From contig CANQNW010000002.1 in the NCBI GenBank assembly GCA_947625305.1, positions 62,001-126,000 of the forward strand: a stretch of DNA of 64,000 bases. Reading direction: 5' to 3'. Below are positions 1 to 9,311 of this stretch, one piece after another. The DNA comes from Candidatus Gastranaerophilales bacterium (GTDB lineage: Bacteria; Cyanobacteriota; Vampirovibrionia; Gastranaerophilales; Gastranaerophilaceae). The notes beneath the pieces were generated by a model. The model had not been told where the DNA came from. It searched no databases and saw only the letters and a list, made by a program, of their open reading frames with translations. How positions within the stretch are numbered: position 1 is the first letter of the stretch; the number at the start of each line of letters is the position of its first letter. The translations under genes and the position numbers were made by a program.

Positions 1-999
1 TACTGCCAGTACAACAGCTAAAAATACGGCCCAAGGGAAATCAAACAAAAAGAAATAATTAAATGAATATGTACATAATACAATTAAAAGCCCTATTAAT
101 ATTATAGGATTAGGTTTAAACAAAGAAAATAAAAATTCGTTAAATTTAAAATTATTGAGTGCTTTAATATTAAAACAATGCATAAATAATGACAATTTAA
201 ATATAAACTGCGGTCTTCTAACCTCATAATCAATTGATGAAACATATGTCTTAACTTCGGGAATAAATTTTGGAATATAATTAACTTTTACTAATAAAAA
301 TGAATATTTTAATTCCGAATTTGCATCTTTAAAATCAATACACTGAACTTTTTCAAGCACCTCGTGCCTGATGGCGGTAATATCAGAATCAATAGAAACG
401 GCAAGTCCCAAGTTTGAACGGCCGATTTTCATAATATTTGAATTGTATTCATTAACATTAGACCATACTTTATCCGAATAATCGGCATCTTCAAGAAATA
501 TATCGGTAGAACCAACTACTACATCATTATCCTGAAGTGCTTCATTAACATTAAACAGAAAATCATTTCTAACAATTCTGTTAGCATTTAAAAATACGTA
601 TCCGTCAACATTCTTAAAAGACATGATATTTTCCAAAAGCCAAGAGATTGCTTTATCTCTTCCGATAGGAGAATCGTCGGTTAATCGCCATAATTTTGCA
701 CCGCCGACAAATTCAAGCTTGTTAGATGAATCATCAGTGCAGTTATCAAGAATAATGTGAATTTGATAATTGCCTTTTGGATAATTCTGCTTGTTTAACT
801 GTTCTAAAAGATTAACTATGGTTTTCTCGTTATTGTGCGAATAAATTATTACAACAAGATTTTTATACTCTTTTTGAATATCACCCTTCTTTTTTGGCTT
901 AAAGAAACTTGCACAGACAATTAATGCAAAATAAACCGTAAAAACCGCTACATATATAAAAACTAACGATAATATAAAAACTATAATATTATTAATCAT
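1..999 (-). CDS. Family 2 glycosyltransferase, membrane anchored (3' end cut by window edge)
   Basis: The reading frame is open from ATG at 999 down to base 1, giving 333 residues without the C-terminus. A GAGGTGG ribosome site lies just upstream. It starts with one hydrophobic segment (about residues 4-32), then a GT-A type glycosyltransferase domain (VVIIYSHNNEKT, then IILDNCTDDSS) and a hydrophobic C-terminal stretch near the edge. It probably transfers a sugar to a surface polysaccharide or lipid at the inner membrane. The expected metal-binding DxD reads LNAN, both aspartates replaced by asparagine, so activity is uncertain. Family assignment is firm; donor and acceptor are unknown. Confidence 0.8.
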   Translation of the reverse strand, partial: MINNIIVFILSLVFIYVAVFTVYFALIVCASFFKPKKKGDIQKEYKNLVVIIYSHNNEKTIVNLLEQLNKQNYPKGNYQIHIILDNCTDDSSNKLEFVGGAKLWRLTDDSPIGRDKAISWLLENIMSFKNVDGYVFLNANRIVRNDFLFNVNEALQDNDVVVGSTDIFLEDADYSDKVWSNVNEYNSNIMKIGRSNLGLAVSIDSDITAIRHEVLEKVQCIDFKDANSELKYSFLLVKVNYIPKFIPEVKTYVSSIDYEVRRPQFIFKLSLFMHCFNIKALNNFKFNEFLFSLFKPNPIILIGLLIVLCTYSFNYFFLFDFPWAVFLAVVLAV

Positions 1000-1140
1000 A
1001 TTTCCACCTCTATCATGATTTTAAAAAAAACAGAAGAAATTTTCCAGCATAAAATCAATTATAAAATCAATAGAATGTAAATTTTTATTAAAATTATAAC
1101 AAAGAATGTAAACATTTTGACAAAATTGAATTATTATAAT

Positions 1141-1205
1141 TGTAACAAATCCCCAAATCTCCTCCCAAGATTATTAAGTATTAGCTGCAGTGCAGCTTTT
1201 TTTTT
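1141..1205 (+). ncRNA. Candidate small RNA S1 with CUCCUCCC tract and terminator
   Basis: A factor-independent terminator (AGCTGC, loop AGT, GCAGCT, then nine T) stands on the plus strand, but no plus-strand gene precedes it: the gene to the left is divergent and the next plus gene is tRNA-Arg with its own promoter. A transcript must therefore start inside this gap. Two candidate -10 boxes are TATAAT at 1135-1140 and TGTAAC at 1141-1146; TTGACA lies at 1117-1122. The predicted RNA of about 60 nt exposes CCCC and CTCCTCCC (1159-1166), complementary to Shine-Dalgarno sequences. Expression is inferred only. Confidence 0.5.
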
Positions 1206-1221
1206 GCTTTTATACTGCTCC

Positions 1222-1249
1222 TTGCCAATTAAAAATTATGTTGTATTAT
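1222..1249 (+). promoter_or_regulatory. Promoter of tRNA-Arg
   Basis: TTGCCA (1222-1227) and TATTAT (1244-1249) are separated by 16 bases, each matching five of six consensus positions. The predicted start near 1256 is ten bases before the mature tRNA 5' end. Confidence 0.6.
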
Positions 1250-1265
1250 AGTAATGCACAAACTT

Positions 1266-1339
<74 letters not shown>

Positions 1340-1409
1340 TTTTACTTCCATTACAAGAAGTTTTTTTGTTAGAGGAATTCTCACATTTTTGACGCATTCA
1401 TATAGTTAT

Positions 1410-2645
1410 TCAGTTAATTTTTGCAGAATAGTAATTTATTATCTGTTCTATATTTTTCAAGCCTCTTGCGTGCTGTATTTGAGGTTTTTTAGAATATAGA
1501 AAATCACAATAACTTATTTGATTATTATCCTTACAAGCCAAATCCAGCCAAATATTATCGTGGAAATCTTGTGCATTATAATCAGGGATATTCTCACTAT
1601 AATACGGAATATAACTAACCAATTTATCAATAAAGTTTTTTCTGCCGTTATATTTAAGATAATTTTTTCTGGGTTCATAGTTATTTTGGTTATTGATTAC
1701 TTTATAAAAGGTATCAGCCAATGCTTCAGGAGTGAACTCAGGAACAAGTTCTCCGCTGTTACCGAAGAATATAGGATAATCACCTCTTGCCCATTGATTA
1801 TGCTGTTTAAATACAACAACGGGGGTATCACAACTCATTGCTTCATTTATTGCACGATTTTTTCCTTCAATTAATGATGCAAGTACACAGCATTTTGCGG
1901 AAGAATAATATTTAGGGATATCCGAGTATGTAACCCACGGCAAAAATTCAAAATGTTTTTTCAAATCACCTAATATTTCATCGACTTGTTCCATTTGACC
2001 TCTATGGCGGGGATTCATTTTAGAATAATTCATATTCCCGTTTTCGTCTTTTTCTATTAGTTTTGAGCCTAATATAAATGTAACTTTCGGGACAACTTTA
2101 TATTTTTCGGTATATATTTTTAAAGCTTTTGCAATAATAGGAAGATTTTTAACCTCTAATGGAGTTGCAACACTAATTATATCTATCGTTTTTTTATTTC
2201 CTTCAGGCGGTGCAAGTTTATATTCATTTGTAAAATCGGCATCTTGAAGCGGTATAAATGTAATATTTTTTTTATTCGGATATTTATTTTTATAATAGGT
2301 TTCCCGTTTTTTGTTTTCATAACAAGCCAGATAGAAATCCGCTTTATCACACCAGGAATAGCTTGACCACATTGTATAGGCTCCGCAGAAAAACATTTCC
2401 TTTAACCTCGGATACAGTTTTAAAAGATATTCCATTCCTTGAGAAAATACTATTCCCTTAGTAAATTTATCTTTATACTTTAAAGGAGGCAGAGGTACAA
2501 AAAAATCAATTTTTTCATGCAGATTTACTTCATCTTCAAAATATTCTCCGCTATATGCATCAATATCATCCCATATTTGTTCAATGGATTTTTCTTTATC
2601 CATGTTGGGATTTAAAAAATAATTTCTGGGATATTTACCTTTCAT
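1410..2645 (-). CDS. Family 4-type (GT-B) glycosyltransferase
   Basis: A 411-residue soluble protein. Its C-terminal half is a typical glycosyl transferases group 1 domain: a strand motif with IISVATPLEVKNLP near residue 155, then the nucleotide-sugar site region around ASLIEGKNRAINEAMSCDTP with the conserved acidic EG and E residues. It probably adds a sugar to a surface glycan in the cytoplasm. It stands alone on the minus strand, divergent from the MFS gene at 2709 with a 63-bp gap. No strong ribosome site is visible before the ATG, so the start could be the next Met (residue 15). Sugar specificity cannot be told. Confidence 0.8.
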   Translation of the reverse strand: MKGKYPRNYFLNPNMDKEKSIEQIWDDIDAYSGEYFEDEVNLHEKIDFFVPLPPLKYKDKFTKGIVFSQGMEYLLKLYPRLKEMFFCGAYTMWSSYSWCDKADFYLACYENKKRETYYKNKYPNKKNITFIPLQDADFTNEYKLAPPEGNKKTIDIISVATPLEVKNLPIIAKALKIYTEKYKVVPKVTFILGSKLIEKDENGNMNYSKMNPRHRGQMEQVDEILGDLKKHFEFLPWVTYSDIPKYYSSAKCCVLASLIEGKNRAINEAMSCDTPVVVFKQHNQWARGDYPIFFGNSGELVPEFTPEALADTFYKVINNQNNYEPRKNYLKYNGRKNFIDKLVSYIPYYSENIPDYNAQDFHDNIWLDLACKDNNQISYCDFLYSKKPQIQHARGLKNIEQIINYYSAKIN

Positions 2646-2708
2646 ACTGTTATAATATCATGTTTATTAATTATTTAATAAGTTATTATTTTGAGTTAAT
2701 ATTTAAGT

Positions 2709-3929
2709 ATGATGAATAAACTGCAAGATATGTTTAGAGGCTTTAAGTACAGGAATTTCAGATTATTTTTCCCGGGGCTTGCCGTTTCTCAAATAGGTAT
2801 TTGGATTCAAAATATTGCCATAAGCTGGCTTGTATATGATATTACAAAATCTCCGTTTATCATGGGATTAATTATGTTCTTTAATTCCATACCTTTATTT
2901 ATAGTAACTCCTTTTGCGGGAGTTATTGCAGATAAATTTGACAGACATAAACTGCTTTTAACGGTTCAAATATTATATGCCGTTCAAGCTTTTTTAATGA
3001 CAATTTTTACATATACGGGATTAATTGCGATATGGAATATAATTCTTTTAGGAATGTTTTTAAACTGCATTGCTGCAGTAGACGGCCCTTTAAGGCAGTC
3101 TACATTTATATGTCTTGTTGATGATAAAAAAGATTTAGGAAATGCTATTTCTTTAAATTCATCATGTTTTAATCTGGCAAGGCTTTTAGGCCCTGCTATA
3201 GGCGGTGTTATTATAGCATACTTTGGAGTTGGGGTTTGTTTTTTGGTTAATTTTATATGTCTTGTTCCAAGTATTTTTCTTGTTAAAATGATGGTTATAC
3301 AAGACATAAAGTGCGAAAAAATTAAAAATGAAACCATTTTTGAAGGTTTAAAAGAAGGGTTTATATACTGTTTTAAAACTCCTCAAATTTTTACTTTATT
3401 GATGTATTTAGCTTCATTTTGTTTTTTAATTATGATATATCCGATGTTAATGCCTATTTACACTGCTGATGTATTAAAAGAAAAAGCTGATGTATTAGGA
3501 TTTTTGCTCGGTGCAACGGGAGTAGGCTCGTTATTGTCTTCCTTACTGCTTGCAATGAAAACAACCACATCAAACTTAAGACAGATTATATTTTCAGGAA
3601 CAATTCTGGCTTGCTTATGTTTTATTTCAATCGGGTTGATAAAATCGGAATTTATACTTATTTTCCTTATGTTCGGCGCAGGATTTGGTTTAACTGCCGT
3701 ATTAACTCCCGAAAATATGCTTTTACAATCGGTAATTGACAATGATAAAAGAGGAAGAGTTATGAGCATGAATTCCATGTGCTTTTTAGGTACTACATCT
3801 TTAAGCAGTTTATTTGCAGGCACAATTGCTCATATATACGGAATTAGTAATACTTTTATAATACTTGGTTCAATAATGTTAACCATAGGCTGTATATTAA
3901 GCTTTAGACTTTCAAAACTTAATTTTTAA
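2709..3929 (+). CDS. MFS transporter, DHA3/EntS-like exporter
   Basis: A 406-residue integral membrane protein with about 12 hydrophobic helices. The N-terminus (FRNF-like start YRNFRLFF, then IQNIAISWLVYDITKSP) and the loop-2/3 signature GVIADKFDRHKL are typical of the MFS_3 (DHA3) drug or siderophore exporter family, which use the proton gradient. Two ATGs lie three bases apart at 2709 and 2712; no clear ribosome site separates them. The downstream bioA gene begins 41 bp later. Substrate is unknown. Confidence 0.8.
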   Translation: MMNKLQDMFRGFKYRNFRLFFPGLAVSQIGIWIQNIAISWLVYDITKSPFIMGLIMFFNSIPLFIVTPFAGVIADKFDRHKLLLTVQILYAVQAFLMTIFTYTGLIAIWNIILLGMFLNCIAAVDGPLRQSTFICLVDDKKDLGNAISLNSSCFNLARLLGPAIGGVIIAYFGVGVCFLVNFICLVPSIFLVKMMVIQDIKCEKIKNETIFEGLKEGFIYCFKTPQIFTLLMYLASFCFLIMIYPMLMPIYTADVLKEKADVLGFLLGATGVGSLLSSLLLAMKTTTSNLRQIIFSGTILACLCFISIGLIKSEFILIFLMFGAGFGLTAVLTPENMLLQSVIDNDKRGRVMSMNSMCFLGTTSLSSLFAGTIAHIYGISNTFIILGSIMLTIGCILSFRLSKLNF

Positions 3930-3970
3930 GCCATTTACGTAATATAATCAGTAAGAGGGGGATGAAAACT

Positions 3971-5335
3971 ATGAATAAAAAACAGCTTATTGAGGAGGAT
4001 TTAAAATATATCTGGCGGCCTTTTACGCAGATGAAATCACTTGAAGATGAAAATAATAAACCGATTATAATTAAAAAAGGTAAAGGAATATATTTATATG
4101 ATATTAACGGACATAAATATATAGATGCGGTTTCCTCCTGGTGGGTTAATACTCTCGGGCATTCAAACAAAAGAATAAATAAAGCAATTTATAAGCAGGC
4201 AAAAAAAATTGAACACGTTATATTCGCAGGATTTACTCATCGTCCCGTTATTGAGTTTTCTAAAAAACTTATTAATCTGATGAATAATTCCCTAAAGCAT
4301 GTTTTCTTCTCCGATAACGGTTCAACTGCGGTTGAGGTTGCATTAAAGATGGCATATCAATATCAGGTTTTAAAAGGACATCCCGAGAAAAAGAAATTCA
4401 TTGCATTAAAAAATTCATATCATGGTGATACTTTAGGCGCTGTTTCCGTCGGCGGAATTGATATGTATCATAAATTATATAAGCCCTTATTGTTTGAAAT
4501 AAGGCAGGCTGAAAGCCCATATTGCTACAGATGCCCTATGAACTGCAGTAAAGAAACATGTAATTGCGAGTGTCTTTCATCTGTTGAAAATATTTTAATT
4601 GAGGAGGCTCAAAACATTGCGGGGATTATAATTGAACCGTTAGTCCAAGCGGCAGGCGGAATGATTATGTATCCGCCTAAATATATTACAAAACTCCGCC
4701 AATTATGTGATAAATATAATATCTTACTTATTGATGATGAAGTTGCAATGGGATTTTACAGAACAGGAAAGCTGTTTGCCTATGAGCATGCCGGAATAGT
4801 CCCCGATATAGTGTGTGCCGCAAAAGGCATAACTGCAGGTTATATGCCTCTATCCGTTACTATTACAACAGATGAAATATATAACACCTTTTATGATGAG
4901 GACTTAGACGGATATAAAACTTTCTACCACGGACACAGCTATACTGCATATCCCTTGGCACTGGCTGTTGCCCTTGAAAACCTTAATATTCTTGAAGAAA
5001 TAAATATTGAAGAATACTTAAAACCCAAAATAGCAAGATTTACAAAGGAACTTCAAAAATTTAAAGCTCATAAAAATGTAGGAGATATCAGGCAGACAGG
5101 TATGATATGCGCAATTGAACTTGTAAAAGATAAAAATACAAAAGAGCCTTTTAGTTATGAAGAAGGAATAGGCAAAAAAATATATTTGGAAGGATTAAAG
5201 CTGGGAGCGATTTTGCGACCGATGTGGAATTGCATTTACTTTATAACTCCTTACATAATAACAGAAAAAGAAATTAAAAAGCTGACCGATATTGCATATA
5301 AAGCATTAAATAAAGTTCTGCCCAACGAGGAGTAA
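3971..5335 (+). CDS. bioA: Adenosylmethionine-8-amino-7-oxononanoate aminotransferase
   Basis: A PLP enzyme that aminates 7-keto-8-aminopelargonate to 7,8-diaminopelargonate in biotin synthesis. Visible family marks: WRPFTQM at the start, the substrate loop AVSSWWVNTLGH, the PLP aspartate in DDEVAMGF and the PLP lysine in CAAKGITAGY. A cysteine-rich loop (CYRCPMNC, then CNCEC) lies mid-protein. The start at 3971 (454 residues) is preferred over ATG 3962 because the strong AGAGGGGG site ends directly against 3962 but sits nine bases from 3971. bioD follows two bases after its stop. No other bio gene is in the window. Confidence 0.93.
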   Translation: MNKKQLIEEDLKYIWRPFTQMKSLEDENNKPIIIKKGKGIYLYDINGHKYIDAVSSWWVNTLGHSNKRINKAIYKQAKKIEHVIFAGFTHRPVIEFSKKLINLMNNSLKHVFFSDNGSTAVEVALKMAYQYQVLKGHPEKKKFIALKNSYHGDTLGAVSVGGIDMYHKLYKPLLFEIRQAESPYCYRCPMNCSKETCNCECLSSVENILIEEAQNIAGIIIEPLVQAAGGMIMYPPKYITKLRQLCDKYNILLIDDEVAMGFYRTGKLFAYEHAGIVPDIVCAAKGITAGYMPLSVTITTDEIYNTFYDEDLDGYKTFYHGHSYTAYPLALAVALENLNILEEINIEEYLKPKIARFTKELQKFKAHKNVGDIRQTGMICAIELVKDKNTKEPFSYEEGIGKKIYLEGLKLGAILRPMWNCIYFITPYIITEKEIKKLTDIAYKALNKVLPNEE

Positions 5336-5337
5336 TT

Positions 5338-6003
5338 ATGGAATTTTTTATAACGGGAATTGATACGGATATTGGTAAAACATATATAACAAAAGGTTTA
5401 GCATATGCTTTTGAAAAATCGGGCAAAAAAACCGGAGTATTTAAGCCCTTGCAATCGGGTGCAATAAAAGAAGGAGATAAATTGCTTGCTCCTGATATAG
5501 AAGCGGTTAAAGAGGTTTCAAATAATATTAATACAAAATGCTCGTATCTGCTGGAGGGCGAGGTTTCGCCCGCATTAGCAGCAAGACTTGCTGGGGTTAA
5601 GATTGATATTAATAAAATAAAATCCGATTTTAAAGAGTTTTCTGCTATAAACGATGTAACTTTAGTTGAAGGTGCAGGCGGAATCTTAGCACCTGCAACG
5701 GATGAAATGCATTGTGCGGATTTAATTAAGGCATTAAATATCCCGATAATTATAGTTACAGTCCCATTTTTAGGCAGATTAAACCACACCCTTTTAACTA
5801 TACACTATGCAAAATCAAACGGAATTAAAATAAAAGGAATTATTATAAACAAAGTTCCAAACGAAACAAAAGACACCGCAAGCCTTAATTTTATTGAAGA
5901 ATTAAAAATGTACACGGATATCCCGATTTTAGGAGCAATTAAGAATTCACCTTCTTTTAATCATGCAAAATCGGATTTTGAAAAACTTATAAAGGCTTTT
6001 TAG
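5338..6003 (+). CDS. bioD: Dethiobiotin synthetase
   Basis: An ATP-dependent carboxylase that closes the ureido ring of dethiobiotin from diaminopelargonate and CO2. It is 221 residues, normal length. The P-loop variant GIDTDIGKT lies at residues 7-15, and VEGAGGILAP carries the second conserved loop. The ribosome site GAGGAG overlaps the end of bioA, so the two are one operon. Its last 17 bases overlap the end of the convergent rsmG, with no terminator between. Confidence 0.93.
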   Translation: MEFFITGIDTDIGKTYITKGLAYAFEKSGKKTGVFKPLQSGAIKEGDKLLAPDIEAVKEVSNNINTKCSYLLEGEVSPALAARLAGVKIDINKIKSDFKEFSAINDVTLVEGAGGILAPATDEMHCADLIKALNIPIIIVTVPFLGRLNHTLLTIHYAKSNGIKIKGIIINKVPNETKDTASLNFIEELKMYTDIPILGAIKNSPSFNHAKSDFEKLIKAF

Positions 6004-6679
6004 AAATTATTCCGTTTTTACTCGGATAAATTATTGGAGTATCTTTTACTTTTTTAAACACTAAAAGCACCCTTTTAGGAGAATTTTCAAGAGGAAGAGA
6101 ATACTTTATTTTATCAACAAGTTTAACCCTCAGAATTTTTATTGCATTCTCTGCTTTACTTAATTCTTCTTCGGCTTTTATTGATTTATATGCGATAAAA
6201 TACCCGCCCTCTTTAACATAGGGGATTGCACACTCAAGAATTATTCTTAATTCTGCCATTGCCCTTGATACGGCGATATCAAAAGAATTTTTGCAATTAT
6301 TAGGAAGATTTTCCGCTCTTTCGCATATCGCCTGTATATTTTTTAAATCCAGCTTTTTTGCGATTTCCGATACAACATTTATTTTCTTTTTTATTGAATC
6401 AACTGCAGTAACTTCAAAATTTTCATAATACATTGCAATAGGCAGAGAGGGAAATCCGCCTCCTGTTCCGATATCCAATATTTTTAGGGATTTATCAGCA
6501 TTTTTTAAAAATAAATTTACAGCTAAAGAATCACAAATATGCTTTTCAAATAATAAATTTATGTCATTTTTACTAATTAAATTTATTTTTTCATTATATA
6601 AAGAAAACTCTTTTATAAATTTATTAAAAAGTTCTTTTTTTTCTTCGGTTAAATTTAAATTAGAAGGTTCAATATACAT
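5987..6679 (-). CDS. rsmG: 16S rRNA (guanine-N7) methyltransferase G
   Basis: Methylates G527 of 16S rRNA using S-adenosylmethionine. A 230-residue class I methyltransferase with SAM motif ILDIGTGGGFPSLP at about 67-80, AVDSIKKK as the acidic second strand, and SRAMAELRIILE in the third motif. The ATG overlaps the stop of the upstream ATPase/TPR gene as TAATG, so translation is likely coupled. The 3' end overlaps bioD by 17 bp on the opposite strand. Confidence 0.93.
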   Translation of the reverse strand: MYIEPSNLNLTEEKKELFNKFIKEFSLYNEKINLISKNDINLLFEKHICDSLAVNLFLKNADKSLKILDIGTGGGFPSLPIAMYYENFEVTAVDSIKKKINVVSEIAKKLDLKNIQAICERAENLPNNCKNSFDIAVSRAMAELRIILECAIPYVKEGGYFIAYKSIKAEEELSKAENAIKILRVKLVDKIKYSLPLENSPKRVLLVFKKVKDTPIIYPSKNGIISKKPL

Positions 6680-9192
6680 TATTTTTTCTTTTTTATTTCA
6701 TCAACATATTTTAAAAACTGAACTTCGCCTGTTATTGTTTTAACTTTTGAAAGTCTTGTATTTATTTTGTTATTGGCATCATCTGATGAATATGCCGGAA
6801 TTAAAGTTTTGGCAAGTATATATGCTTTAATTGCATTTTTATAATTTTGCAAATTTAAATAATAATCGCCAAGTTCTATATATATTGCAGCCGAATACGA
6901 TACATCATCTAATTTTTTTGCATAAGATAATGCTTTTAATAATAATTCATGAGTTTTTTCGGGATTTTCTTTTTTATATATTTCTGCAAGTTTTGAATAT
7001 GAATAATATAATCCTTCATTATTATTCAATACTTTTTCTGCTTCAATTGATAACTCATAATACATCTTTGCTGCAGATATATTATTATTATCATATGATA
7101 TTTCGGCAAGATTAGAATATGAAGATGCCATATAAAGATTTTCATTAGGATTATTTGAAGCCTGAATGCATCTTAAATAATATTTAACCGCTTTATCTGA
7201 ATTACCCGAATCATCTAAGATAATTCCGTATTTATAATAACATTCACACAGCAGTTTAATATTGGAAGTTTTTTCCGCCTCGTTCAATGCTTTAATAGCA
7301 TATTCAGAGGCTGATTTTAAATTCATATTATTATCTTCAAGTTCAGCCAAATCAAGATATATTCGGATTTTTAATTCATTATTTATTCCTTTGGGATTTG
7401 ATAATATTCTTTTATAATATTCCACGGCCATATCAAATTTATATGCCTCCGCATACATTCTTGCAATATTTAAAAGTTCTTCATTAGCTTTATCATTATC
7501 CTTATTTGAATATATCTTATTTAAAAGTTCATAGTATTTAACCGCATCATCCGTTTCTTGAATTTTTTTATGGCAAAGAGCAAGTCTTTCATATATTATT
7601 ATTTCTTTTTCCTGATAATTTTCTTCTTTTTTATATGTCAATGCCTTTTTATAATATAGTATTGCACTTGAATAATTATATGAATTTTCATAATCTTGTG
7701 CGATTTTAATATAATCTTCTATACTGTCAGGAATGGAATTATTTTCTTTTTGTTCTTCCTCCTCAACTGCATTTAAATTTTTCATCCGAGATAATTCTTT
7801 CATGCTGTCTTCCAGATTATCCCTGTTTTTTATACTGCTCATTAATGCAATTTCTTCAGTATTGAATTTATTTGGAGCTGTTTTTTTGAATTTTGAACTG
7901 CGTACTTTTTCCTGTCTGTTTATTTTATTTTCATCATATCCGCTTGTCCTTGAATAAGATAAATAATTAATATCTTGAGCATCCGAATTTGCGGAAGATT
8001 TTTCAATAAGAGCATTTAATGTATTTATTTTCTGCTGATGAAATGCAATTTCCTGCCTCATTGTTTGTCTTGATAAAAATAACTGCCGTTCAAAAGGTTT
8101 TAAGGGAAGTTCCCCATTATATAAACTTATTATAAATTCATGTACATTAATTCTGTCTCTATAAGTTATATTTTTTATAAACTCATTTTTTATATAATCT
8201 TTTATATAGTATCTATCATACTTTTCGGTAATTACATGTTTTTGAAGCAAAAATTCCAAATCATCTAAAGATGCAAGTTCTTGATTTATTATAAAATCCA
8301 GACTTACGCCATGCCTTATTACCGCTAAAAATAGTATAAATTTTGTATATTTATCTGCCGTTGTAGTAAATATTTTATTTACTAAAAACTCCATAAAATT
8401 TTTATATAATTTTTTATATTCATTTAAGAACAAAGTTACACTTAAGTTCAAAACATTCATTACAAGAACTGATAACTCAAGCAGAACATAGTGTCCTCTT
8501 ATTTCATTATATAGAAGTTCAACATCATGGTTTGTGTATTTTATATTATTTTGCTCTATATATTTTAATGTTTCCTCCAATAAGAGTGATTCTAAATTAT
8601 ACTCACAAACTCCCGCCTGACTTGGCAGATTATATTTTTTAAATGTTCTTGAACATATTATTACTTTGACTTTTTCGTATCTGCTTATAAAATTTATAAA
8701 GTCTAATATATCCTTTTGTGTATCTCTGTTTCTTGTATCAATTTCAAACGAATCAAAAATAAATAACATCGGACTATTTATATATTTGATATATGCATTT
8801 ATTTTTTCAGAAAATATATTTGTATCTATCTTGGGAAGATTTATAATTTTTTCATTATGATATGAAGAAAAATCCTTAAACATAGATAGAAAAACATCAT
8901 CAAGATTTATTGCTTCCTGATACGAATTTTTAAATATTAAAACATTTTCACCAATAAAATTTGTTATAAAATCAACACAATATGTTTTACCCGAGCCCAT
9001 AAAACCGTTTAATAAAAATATATTATTCTCTTTATCGGATAAGAATTTTATCATTTTAGAAATGGCTCTTATATTATGATTTAATATAAAGCTGTTTTCC
9101 TGCCCTTCAATCATAACTTCAAGTGCAGCCCTATCTACATTCGGGCCGCCAAAAAATTTGCTCAAATTTTCTTTTATAAAATTATAATTCAT
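6679..9192 (-). CDS. STAND-like P-loop ATPase with C-terminal TPR repeats, unknown role
   Basis: An 837-residue protein. The N-terminal P-loop domain has Walker A GFMGSGKT (63-70), Walker B MLFIFDSFE (about 142-150) and a sensor-like IICSR (178-182), followed by a helical region (about 200-370) as in NB-ARC/AAA16 signal ATPases. After a low-complexity linker (about 390-480), at least seven TPR-like repeats fill residues 490-830, each with ALxYY or A(V)xYY patterns. No effector domain (nuclease, TIR, protease) is seen. It is translationally coupled to rsmG. It could be a signalling scaffold, a regulator, or a defence protein lacking a recognised effector. Function is not known. Confidence 0.6.
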   Translation of the reverse strand: MNYNFIKENLSKFFGGPNVDRAALEVMIEGQENSFILNHNIRAISKMIKFLSDKENNIFLLNGFMGSGKTYCVDFITNFIGENVLIFKNSYQEAINLDDVFLSMFKDFSSYHNEKIINLPKIDTNIFSEKINAYIKYINSPMLFIFDSFEIDTRNRDTQKDILDFINFISRYEKVKVIICSRTFKKYNLPSQAGVCEYNLESLLLEETLKYIEQNNIKYTNHDVELLYNEIRGHYVLLELSVLVMNVLNLSVTLFLNEYKKLYKNFMEFLVNKIFTTTADKYTKFILFLAVIRHGVSLDFIINQELASLDDLEFLLQKHVITEKYDRYYIKDYIKNEFIKNITYRDRINVHEFIISLYNGELPLKPFERQLFLSRQTMRQEIAFHQQKINTLNALIEKSSANSDAQDINYLSYSRTSGYDENKINRQEKVRSSKFKKTAPNKFNTEEIALMSSIKNRDNLEDSMKELSRMKNLNAVEEEEQKENNSIPDSIEDYIKIAQDYENSYNYSSAILYYKKALTYKKEENYQEKEIIIYERLALCHKKIQETDDAVKYYELLNKIYSNKDNDKANEELLNIARMYAEAYKFDMAVEYYKRILSNPKGINNELKIRIYLDLAELEDNNMNLKSASEYAIKALNEAEKTSNIKLLCECYYKYGIILDDSGNSDKAVKYYLRCIQASNNPNENLYMASSYSNLAEISYDNNNISAAKMYYELSIEAEKVLNNNEGLYYSYSKLAEIYKKENPEKTHELLLKALSYAKKLDDVSYSAAIYIELGDYYLNLQNYKNAIKAYILAKTLIPAYSSDDANNKINTRLSKVKTITGEVQFLKYVDEIKKKK

Positions 9193-9311
9193 ATCAAGTA
9201 TATTATATTATAATTCCCATTATGAAATCTGTTAAACAGTGTAGTTTTTAAATTTATCTTATTTATTGCCATTTTAACCTCTTGGTTATAAAATATAGCA
9301 ATGGAGCATAT

